Below are positions 1 through 7,301 of a stretch of 18,584 nucleotides of DNA, piece after piece (positions within the stretch are counted from its first letter, which is position 1; each line of letters begins with the position of its first letter). The DNA is taken from NCBI GenBank assembly GCA_000434935.1, contig FR882195.1, positions 164,314-182,897 on the forward strand. The letters run 5' to 3'. The DNA comes from Bacteroides sp. CAG:709 (GTDB taxonomy: Bacteria; Bacteroidota; Bacteroidia; Bacteroidales; UBA932). The translations under genes and the position numbers were made by a program. The notes under the pieces were generated by a model. The model saw only the letters and a list, made by a program, of their open reading frames with translations. It made no database searches and had not been told where the DNA came from.

Positions 1-1
1 G

Positions 2-1684
2 GCATCGGCAGTAGCCGCAGCCCCTGTTTCCATTTACAAGGATTCGCTCTTGGAAGTGGCGCACAATGCAGCCGAGCACTTCTATAAGATCGAAAATGAC
101 AAGATTGCGGTAGAGTTTGCAGCGCGTGGGGCGCAGCCGTATTCTGTACGTGTCAAGGATTACAAGACCTACGATTCGACAGATCTCTATCTCTTCAAAC
201 CTGGCGAAAGCGAGATGGGCGTAGGCATTTACGCCGGTGAGAACATCAATACGAAAGATTTCGTGTTCCAGCTCGCGGAAAAGACTGATACATCCGTAGT
301 TATGAGACTTCCTTTCAGGAATGGCGGATATATCCAGCAGAAATACACATTGAAGCAGGGATCTTACGTCGTGAGCAATGTGATGTCATTCGTCGGAATG
401 GACGGCATTATCCCTAGAAACGTGGCATACTATGATTTCGACTGGGATGTCACGATTCCTAGAATGGAGAAAGGCTACAAGAACGAGGTTCAGTACTCCA
501 AGGTGGACTACTACTATGGAGGAGACAAGAAACCGGAAGAATTCGGACGCGGCCGCAATATGGACAAGCGTATCGAAAACCGCGTGGAGTGGTTTGCTTT
601 CCAGCAGCAGTTCTTCTCTGCCATCATGAGACCTGTAAATCAGTTCACATCAGGCGAACTTGCCATCAATTTCGTTCCGGAGGAAGATCTTTCACATAAT
701 CTCATGACATGCGTCGCCAAGATGCGCGGTGATTTCCGAATCGCCGACAATGTGGAGATCAACAATGAATTCTACTTCGGTCCGAACCACTATAAGACAT
801 TGAAATCTTATGGACAGAAATACGAGAAGATAATTCCGCTGGGCGGTTGGATGGTCGGCTGGTTCACCAAATGGGTCATCATCCCATTGTTCGACTTCCT
901 TCACAAGTTCATCTCGAACTTCGGTATCATCATTCTTCTCATGACATTGTTCATCAAGATTGTAGTGCTGCCGTTCGCTTACAAGTCCTACTCTTCATCA
1001 GCGAAGATGCAGGCCCTCAAGCCGGAAATGGACAAGCTCAATGCGAAATATCCTAAACAGGAAGATGCATTGAAGAAACAGCAGGCGACTATGGACCTGT
1101 ATAAGCGCGCGGGCGTGAATCCTATGGGCGGATGCCTTCCGATGCTTCTCCAGTTGCCTATTCTTTGGGCGATGTTCCGTTTCTTCCCGGCATCCATCGA
1201 GCTTCGCCAGCAGTCATTCCTCTGGGCAGACGACCTCAGTGCGTATGACACCATTCCGCTGTTGGATTTCGGTACCAGGATTCCGCTGCTCGGAGACCAT
1301 ATCTCCCTGTTCGCGCTCCTGATGGCAGTTTCAATGTTCTTCTACTCTAAGATAACAACACAGGGACAGATGTCATCCAATGACCCTAATACCGCGACAA
1401 TGCGTTTTATGAGCGTCTGGATGATGCCTATCATGATGTTCTTCATCTGTAACAGCCTTTCTGCCGGACTTACTTACTATTACCTGCTCTCAAACCTCAT
1501 TACAATGCTTGAGACCTGGATAATCAAGAAGTTCTTTGTCCGTCCTGAAGATGTGCTGGCCAAGCTGAAAGCTACCGAGAACAAGCCGATGCCTAAGAGC
1601 AAATGGCAGCAGAGGCTTGAAGAGGCACAGAAGATGCAGCGCCAGATGATGCAAGAACAGGAAAAGAAAGCCAGAAGAAGATAA
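2..1684 (+). CDS. yidC: YidC membrane protein insertase, 5' end cut off by the window
   Basis: Inner-membrane insertase that places proteins into the membrane alone or with SecYEG. The frame is open from base 2 with no stop upstream, so the gene enters from outside the window. The TTG at 50 is only an internal codon. About 560 codons are visible, and the first transmembrane helix is presumably in the missing part. The stretch up to about base 830 fits the periplasmic beta-sandwich domain. The 60KD_IMP/Oxa1 domain follows, with hydrophobic helices near 865-990, 1125-1190, 1295-1350 and 1405-1525, and the family signature NPMGGCLPMLLQLPI after the cytoplasmic hairpin. A lysine (FIKIVVLPF) sits where E. 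coli YidC has its groove arginine; that alignment is by eye. The C-terminus is a basic, Gln-rich tail ending ARRR, suited to ribosome contact. The next gene starts 17 bases later with no terminator between. Confidence 0.97.
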   Translation, partial: ASAVAAAPVSIYKDSLLEVAHNAAEHFYKIENDKIAVEFAARGAQPYSVRVKDYKTYDSTDLYLFKPGESEMGVGIYAGENINTKDFVFQLAEKTDTSVVMRLPFRNGGYIQQKYTLKQGSYVVSNVMSFVGMDGIIPRNVAYYDFDWDVTIPRMEKGYKNEVQYSKVDYYYGGDKKPEEFGRGRNMDKRIENRVEWFAFQQQFFSAIMRPVNQFTSGELAINFVPEEDLSHNLMTCVAKMRGDFRIADNVEINNEFYFGPNHYKTLKSYGQKYEKIIPLGGWMVGWFTKWVIIPLFDFLHKFISNFGIIILLMTLFIKIVVLPFAYKSYSSSAKMQALKPEMDKLNAKYPKQEDALKKQQATMDLYKRAGVNPMGGCLPMLLQLPILWAMFRFFPASIELRQQSFLWADDLSAYDTIPLLDFGTRIPLLGDHISLFALLMAVSMFFYSKITTQGQMSSNDPNTATMRFMSVWMMPIMMFFICNSLSAGLTYYYLLSNLITMLETWIIKKFFVRPEDVLAKLKATENKPMPKSKWQQRLEEAQKMQRQMMQEQEKKARRR

Positions 1685-1701
1685 TCTATAGATTCTGAAA
1701 C

Positions 1702-2361
1702 ATGTCGATAGCATCGAAAATAACAGAACTGCATAATGAACTGCCACAGGACGTAAGACTTGTGGCAGTTTCCAAATTCCATCCTGCCGAATGCATTATG
1801 GAAGCTTACAATGCAGGACAACGTCTGTTCGGAGAAAACCGTCCCCAGGAATTTGCAGCTAAATGCAAGGTCTTGCCGGAAGATATCCAATGGCATTTCA
1901 TAGGGCATCTCCAGACAAACAAATTGAAGATGGTCCTCCCGTATGCCTATATGGTCCAATCAGTTGACTCCGTTCATCTCCTCGAAGACATCGAGAAATG
2001 GGGGAGTGCCAACGACAAGGTAATCCGTGTGCTTCTGGAACTGCATCTCGGTGCGGAGGAGACCAAGCACGGTTTGACTGAAGAAGAGATTACGCAGATT
2101 CTGAATTCCGTGTCAATGTATCCTCACGTCATTTTCTGCGGACTTATGGGAATGGCCACCAACACAGATGATGAATCGGTAATACGTGCGGATTTTGAAA
2201 GAATCGCCGCGTTGCGGAAAAGTCTGATGGAACAGCATCCCGAACTCACTGAATTCAAGGAACTTTCCATCGGAATGTCAGAAGATTATAAGATTGCAAT
2301 CCAATGCGGAGCCACATTTGTCCGCATCGGTTCAGATATTTTCGGTCCTAGGCAGTATTAG
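1702..2361 (+). CDS. yggS: YggS/PLPBP-family pyridoxal-phosphate homeostasis protein
   Basis: A 219-residue single-domain PLP-binding protein of the alanine-racemase N-terminal (TIM-barrel) fold. The family has no known catalysis and buffers PLP, affecting amino-acid and keto-acid pools. The PLP lysine is K25 in VAVSKFHP. Other family signatures are FGENRPQE, WHFIGHLQTNK, GLMGMAT and the C-terminal GMSEDYKIAI and RIGSDIFG. Length fits the family (about 220-235). The start follows yidC by 17 bases, so it is probably cotranscribed with it. A 12-bp palindrome (1683-1694) lies across the yidC stop. The stop codon overlaps the stop of lpxB on the other strand. Confidence 0.95.
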   Translation: MSIASKITELHNELPQDVRLVAVSKFHPAECIMEAYNAGQRLFGENRPQEFAAKCKVLPEDIQWHFIGHLQTNKLKMVLPYAYMVQSVDSVHLLEDIEKWGSANDKVIRVLLELHLGAEETKHGLTEEEITQILNSVSMYPHVIFCGLMGMATNTDDESVIRADFERIAALRKSLMEQHPELTEFKELSIGMSEDYKIAIQCGATFVRIGSDIFGPRQY

Positions 2362-3524
2362 TTCTTGCCTAGTTCATCTATCATAGCCTTGGCGACTGCG
2401 GCAGATGCTCCGCGGCCGCCAAGTGCGTTTCGTATTTCCTGGTACCCGGCCAGCATTGTCTCGCGGTATTCATTGTCCTCGATCATGCGGCGAACCTCCT
2501 GCAGCACATTGTCAGGCGTGAAGTAGTATTGGAGCAGTTCGCGGAAACACATGCGGTTGAGAATCAGGTTTCCCAACGAAATGAATCGGATTTTTATTAT
2601 CTGCTTGGCTATCACGAAGTTGATTTCAGCGCCATTGTATGCGACAACTTGTGGCGTACCAATCAGAGCCGTCTCCAATGATGCTGTGCCTGAATTGACT
2701 ACTGCGGCTTCTGCGTGGCGCAGGACAGCATAACTCTGACCGAAAACGACCTTTACATATCCTTCACGCCCTGTAAGATATTTGCTGTAATCCGACATTG
2801 ACCTGGAAGGTGCAGCCGCCAGAATGAATTGATATGAAGCGTATTGCGGCAGCGCATGCATCTTGTCGGCAAATTCCATGAAAACGGGCATCATTGATGA
2901 AATCTCACCTGTCCTGGAACCGGCCATCAATGCTATTATCGGATTGTCATTCAGATTGTTGCGTGTAAGAAACTCTGTTCTGGTCTCTTTCAGCGCCACG
3001 GAATTGTCGATAGCGTCGATAAGAGGATTGCCCTTGTACACGAACTCGACATTCTTTTTCGTGAAATATGGAATTTCGAACGGAAACACGATGAAAAGCT
3101 TGTCCACGTACGCTTTCAGCTTCTTGATGCGGCTTTCTCGGGATGCCCACACTTTCGGTGCAATGTAGTAAAACACCTTGAAGCCTTTTTTATGGGCAAA
3201 TTCGGCGACGCGGAAGTTGAATCCCGGATAGTCTATCAATATCACCGCGTCCGGATTCCACTCCAAAATGTCGGCAAAACACTTCTTGAAGCGGTTGAGA
3301 TACGTTTTCGCTTTCAGAAGCACCTGAACGAAACCGATGATCGCCCCGTCTTTATAGTCCTGAACAAGTCCAGTGCCGCTCTGGTGGGCCTTATATACGT
3401 CATTCATAAGGTCGCCGCCCCAGAAACGGATATCGGCCTCCGGGTCCTCATGATACAATCCCTTCATCAGATTCGATCCGTGAAGATCGCCTGAAGCCTC
3501 GCCTGCTATAATATAATATTTCAT
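2358..3524 (-). CDS. lpxB: Lipid-A-disaccharide synthase
   Basis: Glycosyltransferase (GT19) that joins UDP-2,3-diacylglucosamine and lipid X into the tetra-acylated disaccharide of lipid A, at the inner membrane. The 388 residues match the family length. The N-terminus carries the signature GEASGDLHGSNL, followed by FWGGD, an IDYPGFNFR segment, a KVWASR stretch, AGSRTGEI and the nucleotide-binding region NSGTASLETALIGTP. It lies 26 bases downstream of surE on the same strand, so the two should form one transcript. It ends tail to tail with the YggS gene, sharing four bases, and no terminator hairpin is visible at that junction. Its presence shows that the host makes lipid A. Confidence 0.97.
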   Translation of the reverse strand: MKYYIIAGEASGDLHGSNLMKGLYHEDPEADIRFWGGDLMNDVYKAHQSGTGLVQDYKDGAIIGFVQVLLKAKTYLNRFKKCFADILEWNPDAVILIDYPGFNFRVAEFAHKKGFKVFYYIAPKVWASRESRIKKLKAYVDKLFIVFPFEIPYFTKKNVEFVYKGNPLIDAIDNSVALKETRTEFLTRNNLNDNPIIALMAGSRTGEISSMMPVFMEFADKMHALPQYASYQFILAAAPSRSMSDYSKYLTGREGYVKVVFGQSYAVLRHAEAAVVNSGTASLETALIGTPQVVAYNGAEINFVIAKQIIKIRFISLGNLILNRMCFRELLQYYFTPDNVLQEVRRMIEDNEYRETMLAGYQEIRNALGGRGASAAVAKAMIDELGKN

Positions 3525-3550
3525 CGTAATTTCCTGTAAATCAATGTTGT

Positions 3551-4411
3551 CTATTTTTCAGCGCCCGCATTGAACTCCTCATCGAATCCGAGATTCTTCA
3601 ATCTCGTCTCCTCAGGGTAATCAGTCGAGTCAATGTTGTCGGCGACAATGCTGATATATTTGTCTGCCATCAATCTGTGGTCAGCGCGTGAATCGTTCCT
3701 TTCGTCGTCCAGAAAATCGCCGACCATCATATAAAGTTTCTCGCCGGGTTCAAGTGACGGCGATGAGCTTTGGCCCAATGATTCCGGGGTGATGCCATAC
3801 TTCTTATATACGGACGGATTCCAGTCGCGGAATTCGCGCACCCATCTTCCGATGCCCTGATGGCCGACTTTTATTCCCTTGATTTCATCGGCCGGGATGT
3901 CAGGAAAATTGACATTGAAATAAACGCCATGTCTGTCGGGAAGATTCGACATTATTTTTCTGAAAATGTCGGGGAAGAATTTCTGGACTGCCGAGAAATC
4001 AGCATTGGGGTCAAGGGTATCCAGAGATACGCCTATCGCCGGAATGCCGTTCAATGCAGCCTCTGCAGCAGCACCCAAAGTTCCTGAATAGCAGGCTGCT
4101 GTGGCAGCATTGGAACCATGGTTGATTCCTGAAACCACTACATCGGGAAACCTGTCGATGAACGGCACGTTCAACCCGAATTTCACGCAGCTTGCAGGAG
4201 TGGCATCCAGATATGACCATTTTCCCGGCTTCATTTCCGGGAGTTCCTTGTATGCTATCTGTTTCAGACCGAGAGAAACTGCCATGCTCATGCCGGATTG
4301 GTGTGATTTCGGAGCTATGACAGTAACATTGCCAAATTGGCACATTATCAGGGCGAGGACGTTGATACCTTTGGCAGTATATCCGTCGTCATTGGTGATA
4401 AGTATATTCAT
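3551..4411 (-). CDS. surE: 5'/3'-nucleotidase SurE
   Basis: Metal-dependent phosphatase acting on nucleoside 5'- and 3'-monophosphates. I choose the ATG at 4411 because it gives MNILITNDDGY, the family's canonical start. The frame stays open to 4444, but the extra 11 residues are not conserved and would lie in the leader. From this start the protein is 286 residues, slightly longer than E. coli SurE (253). Metal and active-site residues are visible: D8 and D9 in NDDG, S39 in HQSGMS and the Asn in VSGINHGSNAA. The extra length is an acidic C-terminal tail. It is first in a unit with lpxB, and a -7 box about 80 bases upstream (4494-4501) could drive both. Confidence 0.96.
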   Translation of the reverse strand: MNILITNDDGYTAKGINVLALIMCQFGNVTVIAPKSHQSGMSMAVSLGLKQIAYKELPEMKPGKWSYLDATPASCVKFGLNVPFIDRFPDVVVSGINHGSNAATAACYSGTLGAAAEAALNGIPAIGVSLDTLDPNADFSAVQKFFPDIFRKIMSNLPDRHGVYFNVNFPDIPADEIKGIKVGHQGIGRWVREFRDWNPSVYKKYGITPESLGQSSSPSLEPGEKLYMMVGDFLDDERNDSRADHRLMADKYISIVADNIDSTDYPEETRLKNLGFDEEFNAGAEK

Positions 4412-4493
4412 AAAGTCAGGACTTTTCAAGTGATTGCCTCTCATATAGTTCGACTTAAACGATAAAGTCCGGCAATTGCTTGTTTTTTCTTTA

Positions 4494-4501
4494 CAAAGAT
4501 A
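4494..4501 (-). promoter_or_regulatory. -7 box (TATCTTTG) for surE-lpxB
   Basis: Read on the minus strand this is a perfect match to the Bacteroidota -7 consensus TAnnTTTG, placed to start a transcript near 4487 with a leader of about 75 bases before surE. I see no convincing TTG -33 element 19-21 bases upstream, so the call rests on the -7 box and its position. Confidence 0.5.
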
Positions 4502-4523
4502 GGGAAATATTCAAAATTTTGGC

Positions 4524-4531
4524 TAATTTTG
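4524..4531 (+). promoter_or_regulatory. -7 box (TAATTTTG) for GAPDH
   Basis: Matches TAnnTTTG on the plus strand in the divergent gap between surE and GAPDH. Transcription would begin near 4538, giving a leader of about 97 bases. A short hairpin (4542-4556, GCAGG/CCTGC stem, 5-nt loop) lies just after the expected start. The -33 element is not clear. Confidence 0.5.
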
Positions 4532-4634
4532 CACCGTTTTTGCAGGAGAGACCTGCGGAGTATGAAAGTTCTATTGAAAATTCGGCTCTTTGAAAAGACA
4601 AATAAAGTTTAACTTAATAAATAATTTGTTAACA

Positions 4635-5633
4635 ATGGTAAAACTTGGTATTAACGGATTTGGCCGTATCGGTCGTATGGTTTTCCGTGCCGCTGTTGAA
4701 AACTTCGCAAATGACATCGAAGTTGTAGGTATCAACGATCTTCTCGATCCAGAGTATTTGGCTTACATGCTTAAATATGATTCAGTTCACGGAGCATTCA
4801 AAGGCGAAATTTCTGTAGAAGGCAATACTCTTATCGTAAACGGCAAAAAAATCCGCCTCACCGCTGAGATGGATCCGGCTAACCTCAAATGGAACGAAGT
4901 TGGTGCTGATGTAGTTGTAGAGTCTACCGGTCTCTTCCTTACAGACGAGAAAGCTCGCAAGCACATCGAGGCTGGCGCTAAGAAGGTTATCATGTCAGCT
5001 CCTTCAAAGGACGCTACTCCAATGTTCGTATATGGTGTAAACGACAAGACTTATGCAGGTCAGGACATCATCTCCAACGCATCTTGCACAACCAACTGTC
5101 TTGCTCCTATCTCCAAGGTTCTCGATGAGAAATTCGGTATCGTACGTGGTCTCATGACTACCGTTCACGCTGCTACCGCTACTCAGAAGACCGTTGACGG
5201 CCCTTCAAAGAAGGACTGGAGAGGTGGTCGTGGTATCCTCGAGAACATCATCCCTTCTTCAACAGGTGCTGCAAAGGCTGTAGGTAAGGTTCTTCCTCAG
5301 CTCAACGGCAAACTTACAGGTATGTCTCTCCGTGTTCCTACATCTGACGTATCTTTCGTTGACCTTACTGTAGAGCTCAAGAAAGAGTGCACATACGAGG
5401 AAATCTGCGCAGCTATGAAAGAGGCTTCTGAGGGCGAGCTCAAGGGCGTTCTCGGATACACCAACGAGGCTGTCGTTTCTACCGACTTCCGTAATAACTC
5501 CCACACCTCTATCTTCGATGAGAAGGCAGGTATCCAGCTCGACAGCACATTCGTAAAAGTTTGCGCTTGGTACGACAACGAGTGGGGTTACTCTAACAAA
5601 GTGCTCGAAATGGCACGTGTAATTTCCAAGTAA
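4635..5633 (+). CDS. gap: Glyceraldehyde-3-phosphate dehydrogenase, type I
   Basis: Glycolytic enzyme converting glyceraldehyde-3-phosphate, phosphate and NAD+ to 1,3-bisphosphoglycerate in the cytoplasm. I use the ATG at 4635, giving MVKLGINGFGRIGR (Rossmann NAD-binding start). An upstream TTG at 4590 lies in the leader and adds nothing conserved. The protein is 332 residues, normal for the family. The catalytic cysteine is C151 in SNASCTTNCLAP and the paired histidine is H178 in TTVHAATATQ. D35 in GINDL is the usual NAD-preferring residue. Codon use differs from the neighbours, favouring GGT, GCT, GTT and CGT, as in very highly expressed genes. It is a single-gene unit with its own promoter and terminator. 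Confidence 0.98.
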   Translation: MVKLGINGFGRIGRMVFRAAVENFANDIEVVGINDLLDPEYLAYMLKYDSVHGAFKGEISVEGNTLIVNGKKIRLTAEMDPANLKWNEVGADVVVESTGLFLTDEKARKHIEAGAKKVIMSAPSKDATPMFVYGVNDKTYAGQDIISNASCTTNCLAPISKVLDEKFGIVRGLMTTVHAATATQKTVDGPSKKDWRGGRGILENIIPSSTGAAKAVGKVLPQLNGKLTGMSLRVPTSDVSFVDLTVELKKECTYEEICAAMKEASEGELKGVLGYTNEAVVSTDFRNNSHTSIFDEKAGIQLDSTFVKVCAWYDNEWGYSNKVLEMARVISK

Positions 5634-5658
5634 TTTTACTTGAAATAACATATAACCG

Positions 5659-5687
5659 GCGGTCTGATTCTTCAGGCCGCTTTTTTT
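5659..5687 (+). terminator. Rho-independent terminator after GAPDH
   Basis: A 9-bp stem (5659-5667 with 5672-5680, one G-T pair) with a 4-nt loop is followed at once by seven Ts. It lies 25 bases past the GAPDH stop and separates that gene from the ammonia-lyase unit. Confidence 0.9.
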
Positions 5688-5720
5688 ATGCTTATTGTTT
5701 TCCATGTTACTTATAATGTG

Positions 5721-5728
5721 TAAATTTG
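5721..5728 (+). promoter_or_regulatory. -7 box (TAAATTTG) for the ammonia-lyase operon
   Basis: Perfect TAnnTTTG match 22 bases before the ATG at 5751, so the leader would be only about 15 bases. A TTG at 5695-5697 is 23 bases upstream, wider than the preferred spacing, so the -33 element is doubtful. Confidence 0.5.
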
Positions 5729-5750
5729 TGAGATAGAAATTCCTATAATC

Positions 5751-7280
5751 ATGATTGAAATCAATGAGCGTCTGACGCTTCCCGAAATGGAGCGGATTTT
5801 ATATGGCAACGAAACTGTCCGAGTTTCAGAAAAACTCAGGAGCCAGGTCGTCGCAAGCTATGATTTTCTGAAAGAATTCTCCAAGGACAAAGTCATCTAT
5901 GGCATCAATACGGGCTTCGGTCCAATGGCACAATGGAGAATTGAGGATGCTCATCTTAAAGAGTTGCAGTACAATATTATACGCAGCCATTCCACCGGAG
6001 CCGGAGACCGTATTCCGGATATATGCGTACGAGCTGCAATGCTATCCAGGCTGATGACATTTCTGGAAGGCCATTCAGGAGTACACGTTTCTCTCATTGA
6101 TCTTCTCGTAGAATTTATAAACAGGGGAATCTGTCCTGTGGTACCGCGGCATGGCAGTGTCGGTGCCAGCGGCGACCTGGTGCAGTTGGCTCATATAGCA
6201 TTGACACTGATAGGCGAGGGCGAAGTGTCGTATGGCGGGGAAATCCGTCCGGCAGCAGAGGTGATGTCCGAATGCGGGCTCAAACCTCTGGAAATGCATA
6301 TCCGTGAGGGACTTGCAGTTACGAACGGTACAGCCGTGATGACGGGTATCGGTGCCGTGAACTATATGTTGGCCAAGAGGTTGCTTGGATGGGAGACATT
6401 GTGCTCCGTCATGATCAATGAAATTGTTTCTTCTTACGATGATTTCATGTCGGAAATATTGAACGGACTGAAACATCATCCCGGACAAATCCGTATCGCG
6501 GAACTTATGCGCTCTCTGTCGGAAGGCAGCAAAATGCTGAGAAACAGGAAGGTGGAACTGTTCCATAAGTCAGGGGAGCAGGTCTTCAAACAGAAGGTTC
6601 AGCCATACTATTCGCTGCGTTGTGTGCCGCAGATTCTCGGACCGGTATATGATACTCTGATGAATGCGGGGCAGGTTCTTGAGGATGAAGTCAATTCGGT
6701 GGATGACAATCCGATAGTCGATATTGAAAGCGAAAATGTCATTCATGGCGGCAACTTCCATGGGGATTATATCTCTTTCGAAATGGACAAGCTGAAAATT
6801 GCCGTGACCAAGATGACAATGCTTGCGGAACGCCAGATGAATTACCTGTTCCACGACCGGATCAACGGCATATTGCCGCCGTTCGTGAATCTTGGGGTGC
6901 TTGGACTGAACTATGGACTCCAGGCTTCGCAATTTACGGCCACATCCACCACGGCGGAGAGCCAGACGCTTTCAAACCCGATGTACGTTCATTCCATTCC
7001 TAACAACAATGACAATCAGGATGTCGTGAGCATGGGTACCAATTCGGCCCTGCTTTGCCGTATGGTGATAGAGAATTGCAGCCAGGTCATGGCAATACAT
7101 CTCATGGCATTGGCTCAAGCTGTTGATTGCCTGGGAATTGCGGATAAATTGGCGCCGGCCACGAAGAAATTGTACGATGAGGTTCGTGCGCTCGTCCCTG
7201 TATTCAAGGACGATACGCCTAAATACAATGAAATCAAGGCGTTGCAGAAACTTCTTGCGACAGGACCGATAGAACTTTAG
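5751..7280 (+). CDS. MIO-type aromatic amino acid ammonia-lyase, closer to Flavobacterium tyrosine ammonia-lyase than to HutH
   Basis: A 509-residue lyase of the HAL/PAL/TAL family, which removes ammonia from histidine, phenylalanine or tyrosine using a self-made MIO cofactor. The MIO triad is A139-S140-G141 in SVGASGDLVQLAH. Y50 (VIYGINTGFGP) and N192 (TNGTAVMTG) are the expected active-site residues. The substrate-selecting pair is S79-H80. Classical HutH usually reads GASGDLAPLAH; this protein has GDLVQLAH. Many stretches match what I recall of the tyrosine ammonia-lyase of Flavobacterium johnsoniae, for example INTGFGPMAQ, YYSLRCVPQILGP and SNPMYVHSIPNNNDNQD. Substrate is therefore probably tyrosine (giving 4-coumarate), with histidine (giving urocanate) the alternative. 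No hutU, hutI or hutG lies nearby, nor any aryl-polyene gene. A serine ammonia-lyase follows after 21 bases. Family call is certain; substrate is inference. Confidence 0.93.
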   Translation: MIEINERLTLPEMERILYGNETVRVSEKLRSQVVASYDFLKEFSKDKVIYGINTGFGPMAQWRIEDAHLKELQYNIIRSHSTGAGDRIPDICVRAAMLSRLMTFLEGHSGVHVSLIDLLVEFINRGICPVVPRHGSVGASGDLVQLAHIALTLIGEGEVSYGGEIRPAAEVMSECGLKPLEMHIREGLAVTNGTAVMTGIGAVNYMLAKRLLGWETLCSVMINEIVSSYDDFMSEILNGLKHHPGQIRIAELMRSLSEGSKMLRNRKVELFHKSGEQVFKQKVQPYYSLRCVPQILGPVYDTLMNAGQVLEDEVNSVDDNPIVDIESENVIHGGNFHGDYISFEMDKLKIAVTKMTMLAERQMNYLFHDRINGILPPFVNLGVLGLNYGLQASQFTATSTTAESQTLSNPMYVHSIPNNNDNQDVVSMGTNSALLCRMVIENCSQVMAIHLMALAQAVDCLGIADKLAPATKKLYDEVRALVPVFKDDTPKYNEIKALQKLLATGPIEL

Positions 7281-7301
7281 TATAGATTTTTTTTACATAA
7301 T

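Noticed and set aside
50..52. TTG as the start of yidC
   Set aside because: The frame is open back to base 2 and the protein would lack its known N-terminal membrane helix; it is an internal codon of a gene that begins outside the window.
1683..1694. 12-bp palindrome (AATCTATAGATT) across the yidC stop as a terminator or operator
   Set aside because: Short, A/T-rich and without a loop or T-run; too likely by chance.
1480..1959. 159-codon open frame on the minus strand across the end of yidC and the start of the YggS gene
   Set aside because: It lies opposite two clearly recognised genes, has a Cys/Phe/Leu-rich composition from reverse-read codons, and no recognisable domain.
5259..5705. 148-codon open frame opposite GAPDH
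   Set aside because: Antisense to a strongly codon-biased gene and running through its terminator; no domain and no promoter.
6075..6566. 163-codon open frame opposite the ammonia-lyase
   Set aside because: Composition rich in His, Gln and Arg as expected from antisense reading; no family resemblance.
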